Shown: one piece after another, positions 12,481-25,116 of the stretch
Layout of the letters: the number at the start of each line of letters is the position of its first letter
How positions within the stretch are numbered: position 1 is the stretch's first letter
Assembly: GCA_030562195.1 (NCBI GenBank)
Contig: CM060200.1
Span: 38,881,468 to 38,945,467, forward strand
Length of the DNA stretch: 64,000 bases
Origin: Nipponacmea schrenckii
Lineage: Eukaryota; Mollusca; Gastropoda; Lottiidae
Direction: 5' to 3'
The notes under the pieces: generated by a model
Told to the model about the DNA's origin: nothing
What the model saw: only the letters and a program-made list of their open reading frames with translations
Databases searched by the model: none
Translations under genes and position numbers: made by a program

Positions 12481-12804
12481 CTGTATTTCTTAAAATCTTG
12501 ATTGTATCTTTGCTAAAATTTTGTGAAAAAGGTCTAAGGGCAATAACTCAAATAATTTTCGATTTGCCTGATTTTCAATATGGTTCATCCTTGGGTTAAT
12601 ATACACACCCACACCAAGTTTCATCCAAATCCCCCAAGAAACCAGCTCAAAGAATTCAAGAACAAGGGCAATAACTCCTAGAAAATATTTTTCGATTGGT
12701 ATGATTTTCACTGAGGTTCATTATTAGGTAATCATGAAGACTCACACCATGTTTCGTCAAAAACCATCAAGAAACCAGCCCTGTACCGGTGTCCACAATA
12801 ATTG

Positions 12805-12838
<34 letters not shown>

Positions 12839-12840
12839 CA
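12481..12840. repeat. 'AAGGGCAATAACTC' repeat with GACA microsatellite tail
   Basis: Two diverged ~127 bp units each begin with 'AAGGGCAATAACTC' and contain 'CACACCAAGTTTCATCC'-type sequence. A (GACA)n run of about 28 bp follows at 12808-12838. This composition, a degenerate unit ending in GACA repeats, resembles the element at 1441-2327. Confidence 0.75.
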
Positions 12841-13035
12841 GGCGACGGCTATATATGCCCACATTAATGTGTGTGGGTATAAAAATTAAATATTCAGACC
12901 AAATGTATAGCTGCTTAAATAACTCTGTGGTGTTGGTATATTTTGGTACCTATGATCAATTTAACAGTCATAAATTTGTTTTAAATTTAAACAAGAAACA
13001 TTGTAAGTGAGCATTAGTATGTATGTAGCACATGC

Positions 13036-13372
13036 AGCAGGAAATGAAATGAAATGAATAGAGTTTTAGGTCCTACTCTTCTGCAACTATTGGGCTAATG
13101 AAGATGGGCAACGCCATGCAGTGTGCAATGAGAGAAATTTTTCCAGGACAGCGGCATTAGCCTACTTTAACGTGTACAGCCTGTAGCACAAGGGGTAACG
13201 GTTTGTCTTCCTATTCGAACGACTTTTTCAATATCAACCTGTCCAAACCTTAATCACTGACAAGGGGAAACCGTTGAAAAGTCTGAAAGTTCATTTCGAC
13301 CTTTGCCGGGATCTAACCTTCGACCTTCAGTTAATCGAGCAAACATCTAACTCACTGAGCCACCACGGCTCC
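13036..13372 (-). mobile_element. tRNA-derived SINE, copy 2 (best preserved)
   Basis: Read on the minus strand it starts GGAGCCGTGGTGGCTCAGTG, has an A box (TGGCTCAGTGAG) and a B-box-like GGTTAGATCC about 45 bp downstream. It continues through 'CCCCTTGTCAGTGATTAAGG' and 'GCCGCTGTCCTGG', and ends in a TTCATTTCATTTC-type tail. The flanks share 'CATGCAG', a possible short target duplication. It carries no protein; mobility would depend on a partner LINE. Confidence 0.85.
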
Positions 13373-16069
13373 CATGCAGTCAAGAGCTGGCATCTAACTT
13401 ATTTAACATACCTGAATATCACAAAGTGTAATTGTTTTTTTTGGTGTAACAATGGTGTTAACATATAACAAGAACTTTTAATAAACACCCTGCATTGTTC
13501 TCACTGATGATATTCCTGTTTATGAATGAGTCTATTATATAAGGTATCACAACCATCATATTTTTAATATCAAGTCGATTATTCCCAATAAAAGTATTAA
13601 TACCGCAAGATTATTTGTACATCTTACAAAAGGAGAAAAATATTTTGCTTATTAAAATTATTATTGATACAACTAAGACATGACTCTCCAATTATATCAG
13701 ACAATCTACCTAATTTCTGATCAATATGACTGTATTTATATAAGCATTGATTTTGGCTTAAAGATACAGATTATACACCGTAAAATCTTTTTCATAATGC
13801 TCCACAAAACAGTCAGATTGATACATAGCCCCAGGCATGGGTTGATTCCATGCAAATAAAAATGTATATCAATAGTTCTATTGACACCTGAAGGCATCTA
13901 CTCTCTGATGTACATAGTATGAAGTACCGGTAACTATCTATCATAAACCCAATTGGATGAATTATCAGGACTTGGCTTACTTTACAGAACTTACAGAACT
14001 TTTCTGAGTTCTGAACAGAGATATTGAGAGGTTCTATTGAACAGACAGTTAGAGCACAGGAAACATGACATCATTCGTTACTGGGTTTAAACCAAATGTA
14101 AATTAGCCTAATCTAGAGAAGCAGAATCCAAAGCAAAACTCCATTTCAATTCATCTGACCAATTAAACAAGGGTTTATCTAGAAAAAGCCTTAGGGGAGG
14201 GGCTTTCTCTATGGAAAAGGAGGTTCAAGGGGCTGGCTGGACTTGAGGCCAACATTTCATATGACTTGAGGCTTTTTACATTTTCAATTTGTGTATAAAG
14301 ATGGCTTAATTTTAACTTCAAATAGATCTTCTACAAGCCATAGAAGGAAGGGGGGGAGAAAAGGGCATCTTCTTAATTTTACCACTAAGGTGAAACTTTG
14401 TAGAAACATAATGTGTATTGATAGGGTCAGCATGCCCTGTCTCACTAACTTGGAATCAAGAGCTTGCCAAACTAGTTCCTTCCCAGGTTAGATATAAAAA
14501 TCAATAAGGTTGGTTTGAAGAGTATATGTGAATATTATACCTAATCTTAGTGTTAATTGATATAAATATGATGTGGTTCTCTTTAGCTCTTTAAGTAAAC
14601 ACTTCAAATGAATATCGTTTTGATAGCCAAAAAACTGAAGACCCTAGTGCTACAGGGCATATTAAAGATCTCTCTCCAGTTGAAAATTTCTTGCTCCCTC
14701 TAGACATAAGGTTTCAAATCCAATCTAACCCCCATTTTATTTTCAAAAATCTAAAAATGATCAGTTTACATGTTTTTGGTCCCAAATATGTGATAATGTG
14801 CATGAAATCAATTAAAGAAAATTGTCTCTCTGATGTCAAGCCCCTCAGAAGTAAATGGATTTCGAAAGTCTGTCTGAATAAATTTTGAGCATTAAAATGG
14901 TTAATTTTCACTTCAAAATAAACCAATAAATACATGTACACCCCTGACAAATGATGTCATATGACATTCCGAGTACACCGTATGTCTGGCTACAGCCCTC
15001 TAGGTGTTTATGTACATATTGAATTCTGTTTCTCTGGCGTCCAAGTTTAAACTTTGGTGTTTATTAACAGCCTGTAAATCACTTCCATTAGCAACTTCTT
15101 AAGATAGCTGACAAGAAAGGATCCAAACTGTCTGATACAAGTCATAATGCATCCTAAATCTAATTCTGTGTAACACCGTGAGATTCTCTTACTTACTCTT
15201 AGATATCAAGTATTTAAATATTGATGGTATAAGGTCATCCTGAGTAAGCTGTTCTCATACAAGCACTGACCAGGGATGCTACAGAGAAATATAAAAGAAA
15301 GATAATTTTGATTCCTTGTTTCCTTCAATGATCTTTTTCTGGTTTGTTTTTTGATACCATTTTTTCTAAGTGTACACTATTTCAATGATCTGCTTCTAAT
15401 TTTTTATGACTTTTGGGGGATAAAGGCCCAAAATCCGGAAAGTAAATATGGGCAATTTTCAGAATAATCAAGAGAGGAAATTATTATTTAAAAATTCGGT
15501 TTTAAAAAAAATCAAAACATTATTAATTTAAAGGAAACAAACTAAAATTTACAGAATATCAAGGGTTATAAATTAAAATATTTTAATCAAAAACCAATAA
15601 GGATTCTAAAATTTCACATTTAAGGGTTTATAATTAACATATTTTTACCACTAAGGATTGAACAATCATCCATTTTAAAAAGTTATTACTTAATTCAAAT
15701 CAATAGGTAGCTCTACTGGTTCACAGTAAAGCCATGTGCACATGATGCTTCTATTTTTTTAAACTTTCGACAATGTTGTTGACTTTCAATTAAGAATCAA
15801 TTAGTCACGTCGTTGGACTTTCAACAACCGATAATCGATTGTCGGCGATGATCACTAATTATGACAGCTATTTTGCCAAGTATATGATCTTTTCCCTTTT
15901 ACAACCTTTGTTATTGACATTAACCTTATTAAAGGCCTTAAAACCTCAATGGAACCAAACAAAATAAAACACTTATTTATTCAGTTACTTTAACTGTAGT
16001 CTGTAGGCTGAATGATAGTGGTCTGTAGTCTAATAATAAACCATCAATTTTCCCTTGTGATGTGTCCAG
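13373..16069. other. Long non-coding stretch
   Basis: No convincing exon on either strand. Overlapping frames on opposite strands near 14691-14950 have no recognisable motif. A palindromic patch with 'CCGATAATCGATTGTCGG' lies near 15829-15846. Confidence 0.5.
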
Positions 16070-16335
16070 GGAACCACAGTGGCTCAGTGACTTTAATACC
16101 AGGGTTTAATACCAGCAAAAGTTGAGACTTTGGACTTTTCAATCGACTTTTCCCCCTGTTAGTGATGCAGATTTGAGGAAATGACATGGAAAAAGTGTCT
16201 AGTCATTCGGATGGGATAATAAACCAAGCCATGGCATTACAGGCTGTGCACATTAGAAATATAAATTTTGAAATCGCAAGATGTGTAGGCTAATGCTAAG
16301 TCCCTGGTAAAATTTCCCTCATGGCACAAAACACA
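16070..16335 (+). mobile_element. tRNA-derived SINE, copy 3
   Basis: A diverged plus-strand copy with the head 'CACAGTGGCTCAGTGACTTT', the 'TTTTCCCCCTGTTAGTGATG' block, 'ACATGGAAAAAGTG' and a 3' region with 'GGTAAAATTTCCCTCATGGC'. Confidence 0.8.
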
Positions 16336-17924
16336 TAACACAAGATTTGATCTCATCTGAATCATTTGGATTTGATTTAGATGCAAACCGAAATCCCTTG
16401 GAGGATCAACTTTCAGGACAACGACTCAAGGCTTCGTAATGAAGTTATATAAATATTATCAAAAACAAAAATCTTGGACATTATGAGTGAATTTCCAAGA
16501 TTATAGCTGTTTTATCCTTATATGATAATATCATAAAGCCAGGGTTTATAAAAACGCCTTTCAAGTTTGAAAATCTCTGAACTTTCAAGAAAATAAATCC
16601 GGAATAAATCTATATTATTAACTTATATATAATATATCATAATGGTTGCCATAGAAACATGGTTAAATTTTAAAACACAAGGGAACAAGAAATCGTAAAG
16701 AAAGTAAGCAATCTATATCATTGTTAAGATATAAGTGAAATAAATCAAAATAAAGGTCAATTCCCAGGACAATATAACTCTACTAGGAAAAACATTGTTT
16801 CATTAACATGATTAATGGAGCTTGCTAGACATAATGATATTCACCCACTCTGAAACTGTTTTGATAATATGTTTTGTGATCCAACCAATCATGTAGTTAG
16901 TTTCTGCATATCTATTGCTAATGTTATGTTGTTTACATCTTTTGTGTTTTATGATATTTACCAATCTGGAATCCTAGGTATAAAATACCCACTGTCTTAT
17001 TGATATAGTGTGTCATGCTTCTAAATAAATTTATATATTTTCTTTAACTTTTCACCTTGAAGTCCTTACAAAACTGTGCATTATTTTGGTATTATATTGC
17101 TTTTTTTCAAAATCTGTAAATACAGATATATAGTCTTTGTATATATAACTATAAATTGATATCAGTGTGTCATACTTATATCTTGTATTATTCTGTATTA
17201 TTCTGTATTATTATTGTTATGTATGCTGCCCAAAAAGGACAATATAATAAATATCAATCTTGACACCCAAAGGCTAGTATATACATTTTGTATTTTGACA
17301 GTTATTCAACAAAGATTATCAGAAAGTGTTTTTACACTACTAAAGTTTTGTATTGGTCTTATGCCAAATCTTCTGAAAATGCCTTTTTTTTGCAAAGGTT
17401 TCCATGGATTTATATTTAATTTATTTTTTATTTTCAATCAAAGAAATCTTGAAGCCAAAACATGCTGTTATTCTGCTCTTCTTTGGTTTTTCATTATCAA
17501 GAAATTGGTCTGACATTACAAGCTTAAAATCAAATCAACCTCATTGGAACTTGGTAGAGACTGACAACAAAATAGAATAAAAATATCTTATTTTAATAAG
17601 ATTGGGTTTCAGTTGGTATATCTTTTATAATTATATCTTTTCAGGAAATCTGGATCTCCCTTAAATATTATTTTATTCTTGAGAGACTGACAATGTTAAA
17701 GTGCAAGCTAAAATGAATTTTTTATACATCAGACAAATCACACTCCTGATAAAGACTTATTAAGAGACACAGCTGGGAGCTATAATCTATTTAATTGTTA
17801 TTAAATGTTTGTTCTTCTCTAAAAGAGAATTAAAGTCTAATTAGAATTGTATCCTGTCTCCCGTTTATACAGCTAGATAAAAGTACAGGTAGTTTGATGA
17901 TACATATTCAATATGTAACGAGTT
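16336..17924. other. Non-coding stretch
   Basis: Only short AT-rich frames. The longest, 17214-17513 on the plus strand, is low-complexity and hydrophobic without a family signature. Confidence 0.5.
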
Positions 17925-18163
17925 TATAGAAATGAAATGGAGTTTTACATCCTACTTTTCTGCACCTAATGGACTATTGAAGACAGGCAATTTCATGGCA
18001 TGTGCAATGAGAAAACTTGCCAGGACACAGCATTAGCCTACTTGTTTCGATTCTAGAGGGATCTTAAATATGCACAACCTATCGCACACAAGGTTTCATG
18101 TATTGTCCAATCCGAACAATGTCAATCCCTTCAAACTACATTACTGAGCCACAGGTGCTCCTT
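17925..18163 (-). mobile_element. tRNA-derived SINE, copy 4
   Basis: A minus-strand copy. On the plus strand it opens with the tail 'GAAATGAAATGGAGTTTTAC', continues with 'TGCCAGGACACAGCATTAGC', and ends with the inverted head 'ACTGAGCCACAGGTGCTCC'. The middle is diverged. Confidence 0.75.
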
Positions 18164-18329
18164 TGCAGTATGTCCAGTGCATGTACCAGGATCGACATGC
18201 TTCTGGTAAATGTCCTGGTATTTCCCCAAGTGTACGATTTGTTCTCATTTTCATAGTGCGATTGTTGGTAAAGTGACACTTTATAGGTTCTGATGTAGTC
18301 CCTTTAATCTAGCTACAATTTATTTGCTA

Positions 18330-18986
18330 CAGTAAAACCAGGATTATCTGGCAAGCGTCGGGACCGCCAGAAAATGCTGGTTTAGACAGGTTCTGGTCTG
18401 GCCAGGTTTTATGTAACAGAAGGGGATATAATCAGGGACGTTTTTTTGGGGTAGACATATTGCCATATGAAATTATACATTTTACAACCCATATTTAACC
18501 TAAAAATTCTGGCTTGAGTGTTATCAAATGTACTGTTTGACAGTTAACGTTCAAGGATTAAAATTTCCATATCAATCACGTGAACAATAGCCGCCGCCTG
18601 AGACAATAAACAAGTGAATATGAATGCTTGAACACTTGGCTGACGTTAATCATATCCAAGCTTAGATCATTATTGTATTTAATTCTATTTTTGTCAATTT
18701 TTACAATCCACATTCATTCTTTTTAATTATCAATTGACATCTAATTAGGATATCTATTGTATAATGGTCTAATCATAGTTTTATTTAACACCAAATCAAG
18801 TAACCAATGTCGGTGACTCACTTCTGATGCCAGTTTGTGCAGGTGAAATGTAGCTGATTTTGTCATTCAGGACCAACGATTGATGACAGTGTGGATGTAT
18901 AGAGGTTGCCGGATTCCAGAGGTTAAATTTACTTAAGCAAAAGAGGAAAAATATCGGGACCGTTCTGGATAATCCAGGTTTTACTG
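18330..18986. mobile_element. pogo/Tigger-like MITE (657 bp)
   Basis: Left end CAGTAAAACCAGGATTATCT and right end, read inverted, CAGTAAAACCTGGATTATCC pair as terminal inverted repeats of about 20-35 bp. Both ends are flanked by TA (18328-18329 and 18987-18988), the Tc1/mariner-type target duplication. The CAGTA start fits the pogo/Tigger branch. No transposase frame remains. Confidence 0.8.
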
Positions 18987-18988
18987 TA

Positions 18989-20075
18989 TGTTGTATTATT
19001 GTTTTTCACTGTAAAGGTGATGAGAGAGTGTCCTTTTTTATTAAACTAGATTAATGCTGACCATGCATGCATGTTTTTAGTGGACAGCTTGCATTTAGCT
19101 ACGACAGCCAATAGCCTGCATGTTTGGCATCCAGGGTTCAGGTCGTGGTATAAGAGAGCCTGTCAAGCCTGGACCAGGGGCCAGAACAGACGAGGATTAC
19201 CTGCCGCCAATCTCCAATATCTCTCTCACCACCTTTTAGAAGATCTAGACCTAATAAAACAATATAAAACACAACGTGAAGTCATTTAAACATCTAGAAG
19301 TGTTACAGTAAAGTGTGATTTAAAATTAGCTAACATCACTAAATTTGATAATGCACTCAATATGATACTGTCACACATACAACAATCAAACGACTCCGTT
19401 GAGAATTGTAGCCTGTAGAGTTAGAGATGAACGCGATATCAGATTTTTATGCAAAAAACATTGGAACATCACCAAATTTAATACTTACTTGTGGGCCTAT
19501 AAAATTACAATACCAATCAGTTTTAAGTCAGTCAGTTTTTAGAAGTCAGTCACTAATGGATGAAAATAACCATGAAAATCACAACAGAATTCCTCTTCTG
19601 TCAGATTAAAGTTTGTATGTATTTAACGATATTTTAAGTCAGATCTTCACTATAAAAGGTATTAATGGCAGGTAATAATAAGTTCCACCAGATGTGAAGG
19701 GGATTATAGAATATCATGTTATAAGACTTTAAGTCTCTGTCAACATGTTCTTAGTCTAAAATGATTGATTTCTAAATGAAGCCAACATGGTTACGTTGTT
19801 ATTAGTCTTATTAGATAGAGCATAGAAATCCAGCAATCAATTAAACCTCAATGACTAGCTAATATTTAAATCTGAAAGAAAAACTATTATCACAGTCATA
19901 CGGTAATTAATTGAGAGAGAGTTTCATTTCCGATCACATCCATTGATGGAAAGTAAAAATAAAAACTTTCTTTGAACTGTTAAAGGTTTTTGAGTTTATT
20001 CCTAATTACATTTCTAATTAAGCAAATAAAAAGTTTGTTTTCTATAAAAATATTTTTTATCCACCGCATTAGGAA
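18989..20075. other. Non-coding stretch
   Basis: Frames at 19071-19289 and 19427-19609 have no recognisable domain and no neighbouring exons. Confidence 0.5.
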
Positions 20076-20340
20076 GGGTCTAATCTTTTAAATTACACCT
20101 TTCAGAGAAACGTTGTCTTAATTTATCTGTACCAGATGATAAAAGCTCAATTTCATAAATGTTTCAAATCTTTTAAATTTTATCTTTCAGAGAAACATCA
20201 TCTAAATTTTAGCTATACAATCAAAAATCTGACATTATACCAGCTGATAAAAGCTTAATTTCCTAATGTATCAAATCTTCTAAATTTCACCTTTACCAGC
20301 TGATAAAGGTTTAGCTCATAAAAGCTCAACTCCCTAAATA
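20076..20340. repeat. Diverged ~90-100-bp tandem repeat
   Basis: About three imperfect copies with 'AATCTTTTAAATT', 'ACCTTTCAGAGAAAC' and 'CCAGCTGATAAAAGCT'. Confidence 0.55.
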
Positions 20341-21149
20341 TATTTATTATCTACTACTTTTGAATAAAAATTGATTAGAAAAAATCATAATTCAAGTTGA
20401 TACAGATAATTAAACAATTATTTTAATAGAATTGATTAGGGATCTTTTTAATATACAAAAACACCGAAATTTTCTCTAAATTATCTGATCAGAACTATCT
20501 TTTGGTTCAGATGCATATTTTGACAAATTTAGACTAAGTTAAAGCCAATAACTCAAACTTAGTTTATTGATATCTCATGAAAATTTATTCAAAAATTTCA
20601 TAGTTTCATAAAAAATTGGACATGGGTGACCACAATATATAATTTTTACAATATGTTATATATTAACTTTCAATTTTAAAAAACGGATACAATTCGATAT
20701 AAAAAACAATATAAGATGATTAGTGGAATAGAAATAGAATGCACTCATTAAGTCAAGTCAACTGCTTGAACTTTATACCTCATCTTTTCTACATAATAAC
20801 TGTAGGTTTTGCCTTGCCTACAGGCTCAATGAACCTATTATTAATTACTAATTGATTTTTTACACCATCTGAAAACTATCTAGGCAAATAGTTTCAATTA
20901 CTTAATTACTTTTCAAGCTGACAACACAAGGCCAAAACCTTGTAAAAAAATTGGAGTAATGAATTTGATATCACACAGTGTGCAATGTGAAGTTTTGTGA
21001 AAAATGTTTTTTCAACACTGCGCCAGTTCAAAATGCTTGAGATCTTGATCAAAGATAGATTTCCTGGCAACCACAAGGTGGGAGGCTTACTAGACTTTGA
21101 CTTTCCTGTTTTTCACACTCTCTCGCTTCCCGGTGAATCTCAATGAGAG

Positions 21150-21275
21150 GGGGGGGGGGGGCAAATTGGAAGGGACAATATAGGAATCAGTCATTCTTCA
21201 CAGAAACATATAGCCTTAATTTTTTTCACATTCTTTGTAAACTTAAATTAATAACACCCCCCCCCCCTCTCTCAT
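21150..21275. repeat. Poly-G and poly-C tracts about 100 bp apart
   Basis: A G run at about 21149-21161 and a C run at about 21256-21266 face each other across ~95 bp, able to pair as a short hairpin. No element was identified. Confidence 0.6.
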
Positions 21276-21774
21276 TCTCTCCCTCCCCTAGGTCTTCCAA
21301 CTCATTCTCTATCCTCAAATAAACTGTATTATACCTTTAAAAAAGTCACAATAATTCACGAGGTTAATACAAGCGTGAAACTTCTCATAAATTCTCCTCT
21401 TTTCTATCATATACAAGTGATAAAGTCAATCCTTAATTTATTGACGTTGGAGAATACTGTTCACACGTTTTATCAGCATTGAAAAATCTAGAAAAATCCA
21501 TTAATTTTCATAGACGAAGGTGGGAAAACACAACTTTTAGAAATTCAATCAATTTGGTACATAAACCCAATATGGCGTCTGATTCCAAACCAGACAATTA
21601 CCGTCTGATTAAAACTAATGAAAACTTATCTCCATGGTAAATCAAGACTACAGGCAAAACTTTCAACGCACAACAATTACCATTGGCCAACATTTAGTTA
21701 ATTTTACAAGAATAGTTCTAATCTTATTTTCTCCTCCTAGAATAAGTTTATGTTTCCAATAGCCTACTGAAATT

Positions 21775-22060
21775 AACTTAAAGAGATAATAGGTCTTGGA
21801 ACAAATATAAAATTTTGAAATAAGAGCTCTATTCATCAGTAAAATATACCTGCTGGCATAAATAACATAAAAAATAAATATCAAAAAAACTAATTAATTA
21901 ACCAAATAAGGAGCACTTGATTATTTCAAGAGTTTTCCAGATTTTAAGGGATTCTGTTACTTTATGACACCAGGTAAGTTTACTAATGAATATATACTCA
22001 TATTGACCATTCTTGAGAACTAAAATTTTATATTCATGCAAAGACGCAGTATCACTTTAA
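21775..22060. mobile_element. MITE family 'TTAAAGGGATAATAG', copy a
   Basis: A copy with 'GAGATAATAGGTCTTGGAAC' at the left, 'GAGCTCTATTCATCAGTAAA', then 'AAGGGATTCTGTTACTTTAT' and 'ACACCAGGTAAGTTTACT'. The family is defined by the intact copy at 47123-47606. Confidence 0.75.
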
Positions 22061-22112
22061 TCCACAAGGTAAGATGAATTCTGATTCAATGTATCCAAGA
22101 GAGATTTCCTTC

Positions 22113-22356
22113 AAATGAAATGAAATGAACGGAGTTTTATGTCCTACTCTTCTGACCTTATAGGCTAAAGAGACAAGTAACGCCATGCAGTGTGTAATGA
22201 GGGAAATTTTGCCAGGACAGCAGCATTCACAATGTCCTTCAAGTGGAATAAGTGTGTATGTTTTACTTATTTCCAGGTGCATATCAGGGATTGAACACTG
22301 GACCCTTAGGTTAGCAAGTAAGCATCTATTAACTCACTGAGCCACCGCAGCTCCCA
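22113..22356 (-). mobile_element. tRNA-derived SINE, copy 5
   Basis: A minus-strand copy. The tail 'GAAATGAAATGAACGGAG' is at the left and the inverted tRNA-like head 'AACTCACTGAGCCACCGCAG' at the right. The B box region ('GGGATTGAACACTGGACCC' on the plus strand) is visible. The frame at 22052-22282 is SINE sequence. Confidence 0.8.
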
Positions 22357-24535
22357 GTTGAATACATTGGAAATACTTATCAAATTTTGTTTTGCAAATC
22401 TGTTGTATACACTTGTATCAGGTAAATTATGTCAGGTGGGTTGGGATATTGATATCAATCAAGTGGTACCAAAGTCTGTGCGTTTCATGATTTGTTAGAA
22501 GCCATAGAAGGTGATCGATAGACGAACAGAATGGCTGGTTTGGAAAGGGGCTTGTTTGTGATTACCATGAGCATGTCTCCCTTTCAGTATTGTGAGATTA
22601 TCTTTAAAGAAATTATAATTGACTGTCTCGTTTCAAATCAATAAAGGATTTTCCTTTCCTAACTTAGACTGAAAATGTCACAATAAGATATACCTCTCTT
22701 TTTATACATTGACTCAAATTACTCTCCTAGATTAAAACCTAGATTCAAAACATAATCCAATTAAAATTTTTCTATAAAACTAATTAATAGTGGGCCTACA
22801 TAATTATGAAACAGAATCTTATTATCAGATCGATCTGAAATTCACAAATATAACCATATTGAAACATACAAATAAAAGTAAGTCATCAATTTTGCATCAC
22901 TTCTGGTTGCAGTGCAAGTAGCTTCGATTTTTTTGGGGTTATATATTTTTGGGGTTATATATTTCTGGGTAAGGATAATATCTTAAGGAAGGGGTTACTA
23001 TCATACTTTAGTTTCAGAAGTGGGATATTTTTATCTAAGGTAATCAGTAGGCTTATAGTGTTCACAGTTTAACGTGAGCCTTCAAATCTATCTGATATCA
23101 TGAGACCCTGTATTACCAATATATGTAAATAGCTTTTCTAACATTTATATATTAAGTGGGTTGGGAAGGGGGACTTGTTTAAAGGTCTTGTGCCTGCCTC
23201 GGGAGAGACACCTCTCATATTTGGCTCCCCACCCCCTTAGACATTTCCTAGACACGCCCTTGTTCTCAAAGATCCTATCTACCATTAATACAGAGTTGTC
23301 CAAGTATTTCAATGAGGCCTTTAAATATCAATATAAATTCAAGCACAGTAGGCCTGCATATTATATTGCTTTAAAAATCTTAAACTTGACCTTGAAAACT
23401 AAAACTTATCAATCCTGATCATAGATTATATATGTGTGCTACTTCTGATTTGTAAACCAAAAAATGCACTTGAATATTCTATTTATTATGGAATATTATA
23501 ATTCAGTGTCCAGGTCCTTACTGTCACATGAGCCTAGAGATAAATGATCTACTAGTCTGCTACAGATTTTAATTTGTCCTTGAAACAAGTCCTCCAATTT
23601 CTGTAGACTAGTAAGAAATCAAATTTGCTCTGTTCTTTAACAAATTTTCACAGAATCAGACTTGCTATTACTTTTATTGCGATTGATAGAATTCAATCAA
23701 TTAACCAATGTAATTCGAAAGAGCGCAAGTGAGCTGTTCAAAGCAATGCCAATAGCGTCCATAGAAACGCAAAGCCAAATTCATTAAAAATGAAATAAAA
23801 CACTTACGTAGGGTTTATAAAATACCACAAATCTCGAGTTAAAAAGCCGTTTGTTTGAGATGGTGATATTAAACAGTCTTTTATCTTCTTTCCATCATTT
23901 TATTTTTCTTCTGTTATAAAATTCCATTTCTTGTCAATCGATATTTTTTTCCATTTAACATGAGAAGTACTGGAAAATCGAACATTACTAAACGACTGGT
24001 AAATCGCGGCATTGGCTATTTAAAATTAAAGATTCAAACTAATTCTTTTTGTAAACGCATAAATCATTATTCATGAAATAATAAATATATGCCTAACTTT
24101 CTTTTCATTATATATAGTAATATTATATAAAAAAGAGTTGAATTATTTGTAAAACAAAATGTACAATGCAAAGAGGATGAAAACATTTTCTTTTACATTT
24201 TTTTCCCGTATTCGTTTTTTGTGTGTATCAGAATAATCCATAATTTTAGTGTCATGGCGGGTATTCGACTGCAAAAATAGATTTCGATTTTTCTGATTGA
24301 TATTCAAGCGTTTTGAATCATTGATTTATTATTTACAAGACATGTAAAGAATATATCAGGTAACGATTGATAAGATAGAGAAAATGTCACCAATCAAGCA
24401 TATACGGTTTCGAATAGATACCGAAAATAGACATTGTTTAGAATTGATTTTGCATTTCATTCCATTTCCATATAAAAAATGAAATTTTTGATCATTGTCT
24501 TGAATCTTCCATAAAGATCGAGATTAACTTTCGAA
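22357..24535. other. Non-coding stretch upstream of INTS14
   Basis: No coding exon seen. The untranslated first exon and promoter of INTS14 should lie somewhere here or between 24.76 and 25.1 kb, but I cannot place them. Confidence 0.45.
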
Positions 24536-24537
24536 TT

Positions 24538-24757
24538 TTTCAGCTCAGTTTCCCCTTGTCAGTGATGCAGGTAGGTACTGACATGGAAAAAGGGTCCAGT
24601 CCTTGGGTTGGAACACTGTGTGCTAGTACAGGTTGTGCACGTTAAAGATCCCTTTACAGATGGAAATCGCAAAAATAGTAGGCTTATGTCGCTGTCCTGT
24701 TTTATTGCACACTGCATGGCATTGCACATTAGCCTATGAGGTGCAGAAGAGAGATTA
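24538..24757 (+). mobile_element. tRNA-derived SINE, copy 6 (head missing)
   Basis: A plus-strand copy lacking the tRNA-like head. It contains 'AGTTTCCCCTTGTCAGTGAT', 'ACATGGAAAAAGGG', 'GTCGCTGTCCTG' and 'GGTGCAGAAGAGAG'. The minus-strand frame at 24559-24876 overlaps it and is not a gene. Confidence 0.75.
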
Positions 24758-25116
24758 AATACAGATAAATTGGGATGTTGTCTTCGATTGCATAAATTTG
24801 AATTTATAAAACCATTATACCGGGTACTCATTATATTGCAAGTCAAAGTTGTATGTGGTGATGTTATCATGTCCAAACCACACCCCCATTTATCATACTT
24901 CCAATCATAGTTTCAGCCAATCAATCATATAAACACATTATTTTCAATACAAACTTAGTTGTACTGAGCTTAGCTTAATACTGGTTGATAAGGCGATGTT
25001 AAAAAAAAACGGTTAATCAAGATACAATATGATGTTATGTTGTCACAACACATGTCTACCAAGCCAGGGTAGTGTACTGTTCCCTTATTGATTAAAAATC
25101 TTATCATTTCAGGAAA

